In this document: positions 54,098 to 62,713 of the stretch, piece by piece | How the letters are laid out: each line of letters starts with the position of its first letter | Numbering within the stretch: position 1 is the first letter of the stretch | Source: Streptomyces roseus | GTDB lineage: Bacteria; Actinomycetota; Actinomycetes; Streptomycetales; Streptomycetaceae | Direction: 5' to 3' | DNA: 64,000 nt | Assembly: GCF_001044425.1 (NCBI RefSeq) | Contig: NZ_LFML01000131.1 | Coordinates: forward strand, 29,350-93,349 | The notes under the pieces: model-generated | What the model saw: only the letters and a program-made list of their open reading frames with translations | Databases searched by the model: none | Told to the model about the DNA's origin: nothing | Position numbers and translations under genes: made by a program

Positions 54098-54307
54098 CTT
54101 TCTGGCGCGAGCGGAAGCGCCTCCTTCACCTGGACCGTCACCACGGTCGACGGCGGCTCCTCCCACACCGACTCCCTCGCGCAGACGACGGTGGCCATCC
54201 CGGTCCGCTGCCACGCCACGCTCAGCTTCTACCTGCACCCCGCTCCTCAGCCGACCCCGCCCCGGGGACAAGGGACGGACCGGCGGGTCACCGTACGTCG
54301 ACGGTGA
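54098..54307 (+). pseudogene. 3' remnant of a secreted-type protein
   Basis: About 70 plus-strand codons (GASGSASFTWTVTTVDGG, HTDSLAQTTVAIPVRCHATL, SFYLHPAP) look like the last beta-strands of an exported protein. There is no start or upstream continuation. It begins within a few bases of the TrmB remnant, so both 5' halves and their common promoter appear to have been deleted. Family not recognised. Confidence 0.45.
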
Positions 54308-54422
54308 CCCGCCCCACCGTCAGCGCCAGGCACCCGAAGAGTGGTCGCTCGCGGCTTGGACGGTGCCGCCCGGCTCCCGGTTCCTCCGGCGAGTACGGGC
54401 CCGGCCGCCTCCGCCGGGCCCC

Positions 54423-54929
54423 CTACGCCCGGCCGTCGGTCCGCACCGGTCCGGAGGCCGGGTTCAGCCAGGCTCCGATGGCCGGCAGTGCCTCGGGGCC
54501 GTCGTCGCGCTCCACCGAGTCGACCAGGTCGGCGATGGTGACCCCGCGCAGCGATGCCCGCCAGGAGGCTTCGGCGGCACGCATGACGCGGGCGATCCCG
54601 CAGGCCTTCGTACACGCTTCGGGCGGTGCTCCGAACGGGCCGCGGCGCCGGATCTCCGTGCAGATGAAGGCCGGGTCCGCCCCGTCGACGGCCTGCACCA
54701 CATCCAGGACGGTGATGTCGGAAGCGGGCCTGGTCAGCGCGTATCCGCCCGTTTTGCCCTGGACGGAGGTCACGAGGCCCGCCCGGGAGAGGGCCTGCAT
54801 CTGCTTGGCCAGGTAGCTCGGCGAGACGTCGTGCAGCAGTGCCAGACGTGCGGCGGGCACCGGCTGACTCGCCGCGGTCAGCACGACGCAGCAGTGCAGC
54901 GCCCACTCCACGCCCCCGGACAGTTTCAT
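54423..54929 (-). CDS. Rrf2-family transcriptional regulator
   Basis: A 168-residue Rrf2 regulator. Winged helix with VEWALHCCVVL, VSPSYLAKQMQALSRAGLVTSVQGKTGGYALTRPASDITVLDVVQAVDG. A three-Cys region (ICTEIRRRG to EACTKACGIARVM) resembles the iron-sulfur or thiol switch of IscR/NsrR-like members. It is divergent from an NmrA-like reductase with two matching operators between them, so it likely represses that gene and itself, responding to redox or electrophile stress. Confidence 0.92.
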   Translation of the reverse strand: MKLSGGVEWALHCCVVLTAASQPVPAARLALLHDVSPSYLAKQMQALSRAGLVTSVQGKTGGYALTRPASDITVLDVVQAVDGADPAFICTEIRRRGPFGAPPEACTKACGIARVMRAAEASWRASLRGVTIADLVDSVERDDGPEALPAIGAWLNPASGPVRTDGRA

Positions 54930-54940
54930 GCGCCCTCCAT

Positions 54941-54992
54941 TTGACTCGGATACAGCTTATCCGAGTAACATCTCAGACAAGAGTTGTCCGAG
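54941..54992. promoter_or_regulatory. two Rrf2-type operators
   Basis: A perfect 8-5-8 palindrome (arms CTCGGATA and TATCCGAG, 54945-54965) and a near-perfect one (arms CTCAGACA and TGTCCGAG, 54972-54992). They overlap a plus-strand -35 TTGACT (54941-54946) and -10 TAACAT (54966-54971) of the reductase gene, fitting repression. Confidence 0.85.
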
Positions 54993-55043
54993 TTTGGGGC
55001 GGCAGAGGGCCGCACCCGGTCGCACACCAGGAAGGGCACAGCC

Positions 55044-55784
55044 ATGAAGATCACGGTCATCGGCGGCACCGGACTCATCGGTTCCCAGCTCGTCTCCGCG
55101 CTCCGCGCGCTCGGACACGAGGTGGTCCCCGCCTCCCCGTCCACGGGTGTCGACCTGCTCACCGGCGCGGGGCTGGACGAGGCGCTCGCCGACGCGGACA
55201 CGGTCGTCAACGTGTCGAACTCGCCCACCTTCGACGAGGCGTCCCCGGAGTTCTTCCGCACCACGATGAACAACCTGCTGGCGGCGGGGGAGCGGGCGGG
55301 CGTCGGCCACCAGGTGATCCTGTCCATCGTCGGCGTCGACCAGGTGCCGCAGCTGGACTACTACCGGGCGAAGACCCTCCAGGAGGACATCCTCAAGCAG
55401 GGGCCCACCCCGTACTCGATCGTGCGCGCCACCCAGTTCTTCGAGTTCATGGACGCGGTGCTGTCCTGGACCGCGGACGAGAACACCGTCCGGCTGCCCT
55501 CCACCCCCGTCCAGCCGATGGCCGCGGCCGACGTGGTCGCCGCCCTGGCCGCGGCCGCCACCGGCGCACCGCTGGGCGGCACCGTCGACGTCGCGGGCCC
55601 GGACGTCTTCGCCCTCGACGAGCTCGGCCGTCTCACGCTGTCGGCCCGGCAGGACCCCCGTACGGTCGTCACCGACGAGCAGGCCGGCCTGTTCGCGGCC
55701 GTCGAGGGCGACGTCCTGACCGGCGGACCCGGCGCACGCCTGGCTCCCACCTCCTACAAGGACTGGCTCGGCGCGAAGCGCTGA
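55044..55784 (+). CDS. NmrA-like NAD(P)H-binding protein
   Basis: A 246-residue atypical SDR of the NmrA/azoreductase-like group. It begins MKITVIGGTGLIGSQLVSALRALGHEVV with the GxxGxxG motif. ASPSTGVDLLTGAGLDEALADADTVVNVSNSP follows, and YYRAKTLQEDILKQGPTPYSIVRATQFFEFM completes the fold. No classical YxxxK is evident. Divergent Rrf2 regulation suggests a role in quinone or electrophile stress. GGAAGGG precedes the ATG. Confidence 0.9.
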   Translation: MKITVIGGTGLIGSQLVSALRALGHEVVPASPSTGVDLLTGAGLDEALADADTVVNVSNSPTFDEASPEFFRTTMNNLLAAGERAGVGHQVILSIVGVDQVPQLDYYRAKTLQEDILKQGPTPYSIVRATQFFEFMDAVLSWTADENTVRLPSTPVQPMAAADVVAALAAAATGAPLGGTVDVAGPDVFALDELGRLTLSARQDPRTVVTDEQAGLFAAVEGDVLTGGPGARLAPTSYKDWLGAKR

Positions 55785-55790
55785 ACCCGC

Positions 55791-56584
55791 CTACCTGAAG
55801 AGACGGTCGCCGGGGGTGGCCATGCGGTGGGTGCCGCCGTGGCGGTTCACCCAGTCGCGGACGAGGGCGACGGCGTTGGCGCACTGCCAGCCGTCGTCGT
55901 ACTCGCGCACTCCGGTGAACGCCCCGTAGCCCGCGATGACGCCGTCCACGCGGCCCTCGCCCAGCAGTTTGTCGACGTACCACGGATCGTTGTACGTGGT
56001 CGTCCAGGACGGGGTGGCCGCGAGCTGTCCGGCGTCACGGTCAGCGGCGCCCTTCTTCAGCTCCGGACACGTGTTGTAGGCGGGTTCCGTGCAGTTGCCG
56101 AACCCCTTGGTCCGGCGGCGGTCAGCCGCTGCGCCTTGTCGGGCAGTCCCGCGACGCTGCATCCGCGGTTTTCCTGCTCCCCGCAGTAGTTCGGGTCCTT
56201 GATGTCCAGCCAGACCAGCGACAGCCGGCGTCCCGCGCCGGCGTGGGAGAGAATCCGGTCGATCATGCTGTCGAAGCTGGGCCCCAGCCGGTCGTCACCG
56301 GCTGAGGAGCAGTCGTGATAGGCCCGCCATTCGTTCGCGTTCCACCAGGCGCACACGTCCACCTCGATGCCGTTCGCGCCGTGCCCCAGCGCGGCGTCCA
56401 CGCCGCCCAGGGTGTCGACGCGGTGCGCGATGGCGTAGACCGGATGCCGCCCCTCGGCCGCTGCCGCCGGGGTCGCGGCGAGGGCGGTGGCGCCGATGGT
56501 GGCGCACAGGGCCGCGATCGACGTCACGAGCCTGCGGAAGCGGGCGGCTCGCCCGAGAAGAGGGGTCAAGGAATGCTCCGTCAC
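55791..56584 (-). pseudogene. phospholipase D/sphingomyelinase D-like gene with internal deletion
   Basis: The first part (56584 down to about 56,115) encodes a signal peptide and the family's N-terminal half: VYAIAHRVDTLGGVDAALGHGANGIEVDVCAWW and LVWLDIKDPNYCGEQ. The last part (about 56,130 to 55791) encodes the C-terminal half in another frame: GFGNCTEPAYNTCPELKKGA and RVDGVIAGYGAF. About 60-80 residues that should lie between, with the DxE-type and barrel strands, are missing, and the frame is shifted. It should be non-functional. The intact family hydrolyses phospholipids with a GDPD-like barrel. Confidence 0.75.
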
Positions 56585-56822
56585 GTCCGGTTCCGTGGGG
56601 GGCGCTTGATCGCGTCCGTCGTCATGCTGGCACGCGATGAATGCACGCAGAACGGACCTGGATGGACGGCGGCCCGTGGATGGCGGGAAACCGCTGCCGC
56701 CTCCGGGGAGGCGGGCAGGTGACGTCGAGGCTCGCGGGTCGGGCCGAAGCGTACGGGGGCCTGGAGGCGGGCCGGGCCTTGCGGGCCGCGCGGCGCGGGG
56801 ACGGCCGCGCCCGTGCGGCGGC

Positions 56823-57617
56823 TCAGCCGACGCGGCCTTCGCGGCCCCTGACCTCCTGCGGGTCGCGAATCATGAGGGGAAGGGTGCCTTCGTCGGCGAG
56901 TTCGGCGCTGCGGTCGATGATGGACTGGTTCGAGGAGTGGAGGAGGAACCCCTGCTTGCCCCATGCGAAGACGTCCGCCGAGTGGACGTGGACCTGGTAG
57001 GGAACAGGGACGAGACCGCGGCGCAGGAGATCGCTGTTGAGGGCCTCCTGCCCCTCGTTCGCCGCGAACTGACCGGTTCGGACCCAGCCGATCGGCTGAT
57101 CGCCGGGGCCGGGCGCCGGCGCCGCCAGACTCAGGGCGTCCAGCTGGGCCCGGATGGAGGAGAAATGGCGAAGCGTCACCGGTTCGGGCAGGGCGGCGTC
57201 GAGACGGGTGCGGAGCTTGTCGAAGTGGTCGTTTCCGAAGAGGAACACGATCGACCGGCCCTTCTGCCCGGGAGGCAGCCGGTTCAGGTGGTCGACGAGC
57301 TGCGCCGTCACGGTGTCGTCACGCCCAGGGTCGGCGGAGGAGAGGCCCGGGGTGGTCTCCACCACCATGTTGGGCGCCGCCTGGACGGGGCTGATGTCCC
57401 GTTCGACGACGAGGGTGACCTTGGGGTGCGAGGACAGCTGCCGGATGATCTGGTCGCGCCGGTCGCTGTCGTACCGCGCGTTGTGGTGCGTCTCCGACAC
57501 GAAGACCACGAGCCGCTCCCCGGCGGGTGCGCCGTGCAGGGCGAGCGCGCACACGTCCTTGGTGTCGACCTCGATGATCCAGTTGGTGGGGTGGTCGATC
57601 GTCTGGTGGATGGGCAT
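56823..57617 (-). CDS. hypothetical protein, possibly TraB/EreA-like
   Basis: A 264-residue soluble protein. It begins MPIHQTIDHPTNWIIEVD. The phrase VVFVSETHHNARYD with VTLVVERDIS resembles the GExH-type opening of TraB/EreA/TIKI-like hydrolases. Further notable parts are KGRSIVFLFGNDHFDKLR and VHSADVFAWGKQGFLLHSSNQSIIDRSAELADEGTLPL. The relation is weak. No signal peptide. The ATG at 57617 has AGGAG upstream. Flanked by a deletion remnant and an SDR gene. Confidence 0.65.
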   Translation of the reverse strand: MPIHQTIDHPTNWIIEVDTKDVCALALHGAPAGERLVVFVSETHHNARYDSDRRDQIIRQLSSHPKVTLVVERDISPVQAAPNMVVETTPGLSSADPGRDDTVTAQLVDHLNRLPPGQKGRSIVFLFGNDHFDKLRTRLDAALPEPVTLRHFSSIRAQLDALSLAAPAPGPGDQPIGWVRTGQFAANEGQEALNSDLLRRGLVPVPYQVHVHSADVFAWGKQGFLLHSSNQSIIDRSAELADEGTLPLMIRDPQEVRGREGRVG

Positions 57618-57890
57618 GCCCCTGCGCTCCTGTTCCTCGGATCCGGTGCGCTGTCGGTGACGCGCGGGAGCAGGGTGGTGCCGTCCCCCGGTCCCCGTCC
57701 CCCGTCCCCCGTCCCCCGTCCGCGCCGCCATCACTTTCCTCCGGACCGGACCGTCCGACAAGTACGGGCGGAGGGGCAACGGTTGCGCGGAGGGGGCGTA
57801 CGTTCACGGAAGGATCCACCGGGCGGAGGCTCGCTGCCACGGACGCGGGCGCCCGCGGGCAGTGATCCGCCGCCCGGTCGAGGGCGTCGC
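57618..57890. other. intergenic stretch with a CCCCCGT repeat tract
   Basis: About 270 bases between two minus-strand genes. A short run of CCCCCGTCC-type units lies at about 57,685-57,720. No gene seen. Confidence 0.6.
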
Positions 57891-58841
57891 TCAGCGCGAC
57901 CCGGGCGTGCGGGTGAGGACGTCGCCGCCGGTCAGCTCGCAGCTCGCCCCCCACAGCCGTGCCGCGAGGGCGGGGTCGGCCAGGTGGTCCCACACCGGTT
58001 CGAGGCGGGGCTCACCGCGCAGGCCGAAGACGCGCGGTCCCCACAGCTGGCCCCCGCGCACGGCCGGGTCCAGCACGGCCCGGACCGCGGGCCATGCGCC
58101 CGCGTCCTTGCCCTGGACGAGGAGGGCCGCCGGTGCCGAGCCTAGCCGCGCGCCGGCGGTTCGTACGTGGATCGGGGGCCGCGAGGGGGTGAGGGAGTCC
58201 AGCGCGCCGCCGGGATGGGCCACCACGCTGGCGACCGTGCTGCCGGCAGCACGCAGGCGACGGTCGAGTTCGACGCCGAAGTACATCTGCGCCAGCTTGG
58301 AGCGCCCGTAGGTGCGCTTGGGCCGGTAGTCCTCGCGGGACTGGAGATCGTCCGGGTCCAGCCGCTCGGACTTCGCCGCGAAGCTGCCCATGGTCACGAC
58401 GCGGGCCGCCGGCGCAGCCGCGAGCAGCGGCATGAGCCACCGGGTCAAGGCGAAGTGCCCCAGGTGGTTCGTGCCGAACATGAGCTCGTGACCGTCCGCG
58501 GTCTCCCTGCGCGGCGGGTGGTCGAGCGCGACCCCGGCGTTGTGGACCACGGCGTCGAGGCGATCCACCTCCAGTGACTCCACCGATGTCGCGAGCGTCG
58601 AGAGGTCGGCGAGGTCCAGCCGTACGGCCCGCACCCGGGCGCCGGCGACACGCGCACGGATCGCGTCCGCGGCGGCCTCGGCCCTGGCGGGGCTCCGGCT
58701 GCCGAGTACGACGGTGGCTCCGGTTGCCGACAACTGCTCCGCGACGAAGTACCCGATGCCGGCGTTGCCGCCGGTGACCAGGAAGACGCGGCCTTCGGCA
58801 GCCGGCAGTCGTCGGACGTTCCAGGGCGGGGTGGAGGACAT
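57891..58841 (-). CDS. short-chain dehydrogenase/reductase
   Basis: A 316-residue SDR of the long, oxidoreductase type. TGxxxGIG is TGGNAGIGYFVAEQL; RAVRLDLADLSTL, VVHNAGVA and the YxxxK in RTYGRSKLAQMYFGVEL follow. The catalytic Ser is likely in VVTMGSFAAKSER. The C-terminal third has PVWDHLADPALAARLWGASCELTG, common in Streptomyces members. ATG 58841 is used. Substrate unknown. Confidence 0.9.
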   Translation of the reverse strand: MSSTPPWNVRRLPAAEGRVFLVTGGNAGIGYFVAEQLSATGATVVLGSRSPARAEAAADAIRARVAGARVRAVRLDLADLSTLATSVESLEVDRLDAVVHNAGVALDHPPRRETADGHELMFGTNHLGHFALTRWLMPLLAAAPAARVVTMGSFAAKSERLDPDDLQSREDYRPKRTYGRSKLAQMYFGVELDRRLRAAGSTVASVVAHPGGALDSLTPSRPPIHVRTAGARLGSAPAALLVQGKDAGAWPAVRAVLDPAVRGGQLWGPRVFGLRGEPRLEPVWDHLADPALAARLWGASCELTGGDVLTRTPGSR

Positions 58842-59001
58842 GGCGAAGGGGCTCCCTTGTTGTCGCGCGGTTGCGGCTGCCCCAGGGCAGCTCGGCACCC
58901 ACGATCGCCGCCACCGCCGACACACCGCCTACACCTCACCGACAGCCCCGCCGACCCCCCCACATCCCGCCGACGAAGCGCCGGACGGCCCGCCCGCCCC
59001 C

Positions 59002-59973
59002 GAGGTGGGTCTCGGCCTCGGGATCGCGGGCGTCCTCTCGCCGGCCGTGGGGGTCGGGGCCGACCACCCGGCGGACAGGCGCGGCGCGCACGGCGGGGAC
59101 AGGCGGGACTTTGCGGGCACCCCCTAGGAGTTCCGCGGGTACCTGCGCGCGGTGACGAACATCGGCATCTCGCTCGGCGCCGTGCTGGCAGGGTGGGTCG
59201 TACAGGTCGGTGCCCACAGCGCCTACCAGCTCATGATCGTCGCGAACGCGGTCTCCTTCGCGGCCTCCGCCCTGATCGTGCTCCGCTTGCGCCCGGTCGA
59301 GCCGGGGCCGGCCGCGGGCGGTCCGCGCTGGATGGCGATGCGGGACCGCCCGTACCTCGCGCTCACCGCCCTGGACGGCGTCACGGCCGTCCAGTTCAAG
59401 GTGCTGCCCGTTGCCGTACCCCTCTGGCTCATCGCGGCCACCGAGGCCCCGCACTGGCTGATCTCGGGCACGATGCTGCTGAACACCGTCGTCGTGGTCA
59501 CGTGTCAGATGAGGGCCGGCCGCAGCATCGACACGCCGGTGGCCGGCGCCCGCGCCTACCGCCGTTCCGGTTTCGCCTTCCTCCTGGCCTGCGTGCTGAT
59601 CTCGTTGACGCAGGGCATCCCCGGCCGGGCCGCGGCGGCCCTCCTGCCGGCCGGGGTCGCCGTACACCCGATCGGCGAACTCTGGCACGCGGCGGCCGGT
59701 TTCGAGATCTCCTTCGCCCTGGCGCCCGAGCGGGCCACCGGGCAGTACCTCGGAGTGTTCGGGCTCGGGGCAGCCCTGGCGGAGGCCGCCGGCCCGGCCC
59801 TGATCATCTTCCTGTGCATCACCTGGGGCCGCCCCGGGTGGTACGTCCTGGGCGCCCTGTTCGCCCTCACCGGCCTGGCCGCCCCCCTCCTCGTCCGATG
59901 GGCGGAGCGCCACCGTCCCGCTGGTCAGCCGCAGTTCGTGGGGGAGGAGGCGCCCTCCTCGGCCACGGCCTGA
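59002..59973 (+). pseudogene. MFS transporter gene with internal deletion and stop
   Basis: From 59,152 onward an intact frame encodes the last seven or so helices of an MFS exporter (VTNIGISLGAVLAGWVVQVG to PLLVRWAERH). Just upstream the same frame reads EFRGYLRA, also MFS-like, but is preceded by a TAG stop near 59,125. Further upstream in the frame are GLGIAGVLSPAVGVGADHPADRRGAHG, resembling helix 2 and the DRRG loop. The first helix and helices 3-4 are missing. So the gene has lost its start and an internal part. It could be read only as a truncated protein from GTG 59152. Confidence 0.7.
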
Positions 59974-60046
59974 GCCGAAGGCTCGTCTGGCCGGATATCG
60001 GCGTTCGGGTTGGGTTTGTGGATCACCGGCCTTTAGCCTCCAGTCA

Positions 60047-60061
60047 GTTGCTCAAGTCAAC
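60047..60061. promoter_or_regulatory. candidate MarR-like palindrome before the AMP-ligase gene
   Basis: GTTG-CTCAAGT-CAAC lies 14 bases before the start codon at 60075. Partial palindrome within the promoter/leader region. Weak evidence. Confidence 0.3.
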
Positions 60062-60074
60062 CAATGGGGACGGT

Positions 60075-61625
60075 ATGGACGCGATCACCGGGCATTTCCA
60101 CAGCCACGTGGAAAAGATTCTTGACGCCCTCGAAAAGGAACCCGACCGCGAGGCCCTTGTCCACGGGGACCGGCGCGTGAGCGCGGGCGAACTGCGCGGT
60201 CTCGTCTACGGCATGGCCCGCGCGCTGCGCGCGCAGGGGGTGGAGCGTGGTCAGATGGTCACCCTGCTCGCCGGCAACCTTCCCGAGACGATCGCGGCCC
60301 GTTACGCCGCCGGGCTGCTCGGCTGCGCCGTGAACCACCTCTACGCCGGCCTTTCGCCCGACGTGCACGCCGACATCCTCCGGGACGTCGAGACCCGGGC
60401 GCTGATCGTCGACCCGGAGCACGGCGGGCGCGCGGCGGAGCTGGCCCGTCGGGTGCCGCTGGAACGGGTCCTGGTACTGGGCGAAGGCGGCGCGGGCACG
60501 GGCCCGGACCTCGTACGGCTCGCCGCAGAGGAGTCCGCCGAGGCGTTCGCGGGTTCGGCGCGTCCGCAGGACATCTGCACCATTCGCCACACCGGTGGGA
60601 CCACCGGGCACCCCAAGGCCATCTGTACGACCTTCGGGCAGTGGGCGGCGGTCGGATCCGGACGGCCCGAGGGCGGGGAGGCCGGGCAGGTCAGGGCCCT
60701 GGTGTGCACCACCCTCGCGCACGCGGCGGGCTTCATGGCGGACGCCGCCCTGCGCGACGGCGGAACCGTCGTCCTGCTGGAGGGATTCGAAGCGGGCGCC
60801 GTACTCGCCGCCGTCGAGCGCGAGCGCGTCTCCCACATGTTCCTGCTGCCGCCGCTCCTCTACCAGTTGATGGACCACCCCGAGATCGACCGAACCGACA
60901 CCTCCAGCCTGCGCATGCTCACGTACGGGGGCTGCGCCTCCTCCCCGGCGCGCCTCGCGGCGGCGGTCCGGCGCTTCGGCCCCGTGCTGAACCAGTTCTA
61001 CGGGCAGAACGAAGCGGGCGGGATCAGCGTGCTCCCGCCCGAGGACCACGACCCGCGCCGCCCCGAGCTGCTGCGCACCGCCGGGAAGGTCATCGAAGGC
61101 GTCGAGGTCGTCATCCGCGACGCCGAAGGGCGGAGCCTGCCCGCAGGTGAGCGCGGTGAGATCTGCGTGCGCTCGCCGCACGTGATGAAGGGCTACTGGA
61201 AGCAGCCCGAGCTCACCGCCGAGGTCCTGCGGGACGGCTGGTTGCACACGGGTGACATCGGGTTCGTCGACCGGGACGGCTACCTCACGATCGTCGACCG
61301 GCTGAAGGACATGATCGTGGTGGTCGGTGGCCACGTGTACACGGCAGAACTGGAGGACGTGCTGAACTCCCATCCGCACGTCCTGCACAGCGCCGTGTTC
61401 GGAGTACCCGACGCCCAACGTACGGAGCGGGTCCACGCGGTGGTCGTCCGCGCGCCGGGTCGCGAGGTCGGCGAAGTGGAGCTGTGTGCTCTGGTCCGGA
61501 AACGGAAGGGCGCCATGTACGAGCCCGCGAGCATCGCCTTCGCCGACGCGCTGCCCCTGACCGACGCGGGAAAGCCGGACAAGAAGCTGCTCCGCCGCCG
61601 GGCCCTCGGGCGCGGCGGCGAGTGA
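60075..61625 (+). CDS. AMP-binding acyl-CoA synthetase/ligase
   Basis: A 516-residue ANL-superfamily enzyme. The AMP-binding motif A3 is RHTGGTTGHPK, A5 is FYGQNEAGG, A7 WLHTGDIGF, A8 YLTIVDRLKDMIVVVGGHVYTAELEDVL, and the C-terminal Lys region is DAGKPDKKLLRRR. It activates a carboxylic acid as acyl-AMP, then probably transfers it to CoA. Substrate is not predictable; the size matches fatty-acid or aryl-CoA ligases. The ATG at 60075 has GGGGA before it. No acyl-carrier protein or polyketide gene is nearby. Confidence 0.92.
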   Translation: MDAITGHFHSHVEKILDALEKEPDREALVHGDRRVSAGELRGLVYGMARALRAQGVERGQMVTLLAGNLPETIAARYAAGLLGCAVNHLYAGLSPDVHADILRDVETRALIVDPEHGGRAAELARRVPLERVLVLGEGGAGTGPDLVRLAAEESAEAFAGSARPQDICTIRHTGGTTGHPKAICTTFGQWAAVGSGRPEGGEAGQVRALVCTTLAHAAGFMADAALRDGGTVVLLEGFEAGAVLAAVERERVSHMFLLPPLLYQLMDHPEIDRTDTSSLRMLTYGGCASSPARLAAAVRRFGPVLNQFYGQNEAGGISVLPPEDHDPRRPELLRTAGKVIEGVEVVIRDAEGRSLPAGERGEICVRSPHVMKGYWKQPELTAEVLRDGWLHTGDIGFVDRDGYLTIVDRLKDMIVVVGGHVYTAELEDVLNSHPHVLHSAVFGVPDAQRTERVHAVVVRAPGREVGEVELCALVRKRKGAMYEPASIAFADALPLTDAGKPDKKLLRRRALGRGGE

Positions 61626-61668
61626 CGGGCCGACCGGGGCTCTCAGACGAGGGCGGTGACCAGCAGGG

Positions 61669-61782
61669 GTGTTCTGGGCGGCCCTGCACGGGCTCGCCAC
61701 CCTGGCCCGCGCGGGGCGGCTGCCGCGGGGGGACGCCGAGCGGAGGGTGCAGCTGCTGGTGGACCGGCTCGCCCTGCTCTGA
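61669..61782 (+). pseudogene. 3' remnant of a TetR-family gene
   Basis: About 37 codons ending at 61782 read VFWAALHGLATLARAGRLPR and then ERRVQLLVDRLALL. This is the C-terminal WHG-type end of TetR regulators (xxWAALHGLxxLxRAGRLP). No HTH or start lies upstream; the AMP-ligase stop is 44 bp before. It is a truncated leftover. Confidence 0.6.
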
Positions 61783-61909
61783 GGCACCGCGCGGGCGCCA
61801 CGTGGCTCGACCGGGTCGAGACGTGGGGTGGGGGTGGGGGGCGGGGCGGAGGCGATCGGTCCGCGGATATCCTGCCCAGCCGACCACCGACCAGGGAGGC
61901 CACCCCGCC

Positions 61910-62452
61910 ATGACCAGCACCACGTCGTCCTTTCCCGATCACATGGAACTCACCGGGGAGGGCCTCGTCCTGCGCGACTGGACGGAAGCCGACCTGCCTG
62001 CCATGCCCGCGCTGTTCGACGACCCCGACGTCGCGTACTGGACGCCCATCGTCTCGCCCTTCGACGAGGCGGCCGGCCGTGCGCGGCTGGAGCGGGATCG
62101 GCGGATGCGGGCCGAAGGTACGGTCGTCCTGCTCGCCATCACCGTCGACGGCGGCGAACCCCTCGGTGAGGTGATGCTGCGGCGCGCCCCCGAGGGTACG
62201 GAGCTCGGCTACGCGGTCGGACCGGCTCACCGCGGCCGGGGGCTGGCCGCGCGGGCCGTGCGCGTGATGGCCGCGTACGCCTTCGAGCAGCTGGGTGTGG
62301 ACCGGGTGATCCTCGAGCTGGAGGCCGAGAACGCCGCCAGCGTCGCGGTCGCCGTGAAGGCGGGCTTCAGCCTGCTGGACGTCCCGCTGATCGAGGGCGA
62401 GGAGAAGGGGCGCCCCTACACCTTGCAGACCTGGGGCCTGGACCGCCCCTGA
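61910..62452 (+). CDS. GNAT family N-acetyltransferase (RimJ/RimL type)
   Basis: A 180-residue GNAT enzyme. It opens LVLRDWTEADLPAMPALFDDPDVAYW, typical of RimJ/RimL-like members. The acetyl-CoA pyrophosphate loop is GPAHRGRGLAARAVRVMAAYAFEQLGVDRVILELEAENAASVAVAVKAGF. It may acetylate a protein N-terminus or a small amine. GGGAGG precedes the ATG by about nine bases. Confidence 0.9.
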   Translation: MTSTTSSFPDHMELTGEGLVLRDWTEADLPAMPALFDDPDVAYWTPIVSPFDEAAGRARLERDRRMRAEGTVVLLAITVDGGEPLGEVMLRRAPEGTELGYAVGPAHRGRGLAARAVRVMAAYAFEQLGVDRVILELEAENAASVAVAVKAGFSLLDVPLIEGEEKGRPYTLQTWGLDRP

Positions 62453-62518
62453 CCGCTCCGCGGCCACCCGGGGGCCGGTCGCCCCATCCGCCCCTGTGGT
62501 CCGTCGTGTCGGGCCACT

Positions 62519-62538
62519 GGTAGGAAACCTTCCTATCC
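62519..62538. promoter_or_regulatory. palindrome upstream of the secreted phosphoesterase gene
   Basis: TAGGAA-ACC-TTCCTA (62521-62535) within GGTAGGAAACCTTCCTATCC. A perfect 6-3-6 repeat about 180 bp before the start codon at 62714. Possible operator of a carbohydrate-type or stress regulator. Confidence 0.5.
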
Positions 62539-62713
62539 ACTACGCTCCCCGACGGCGGCTCGGCGCGGTGCCTGTTGGCATGGGCATGACGCGCTCAGCG
62601 AGAGCTCTGACCCGGCCGCCGTGACGCTGCCCCCTGCTCGCCCCAGGGTCCGGGGGCGGCGCTCTCCGCACCGGTGTCCAGCTCTCGCCGTTCCCAGGCC
62701 AAGGAGTCCAGGC

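Noticed and set aside
44585-54992. One shared regulator for the SDR palindromes and the Rrf2 operators
   Set aside because: Both contain CGGAT/ATCCG half-sites, but the arm length and spacing differ (5-5-5 against 8-5-8), so a common regulator is not supported by sequence alone.
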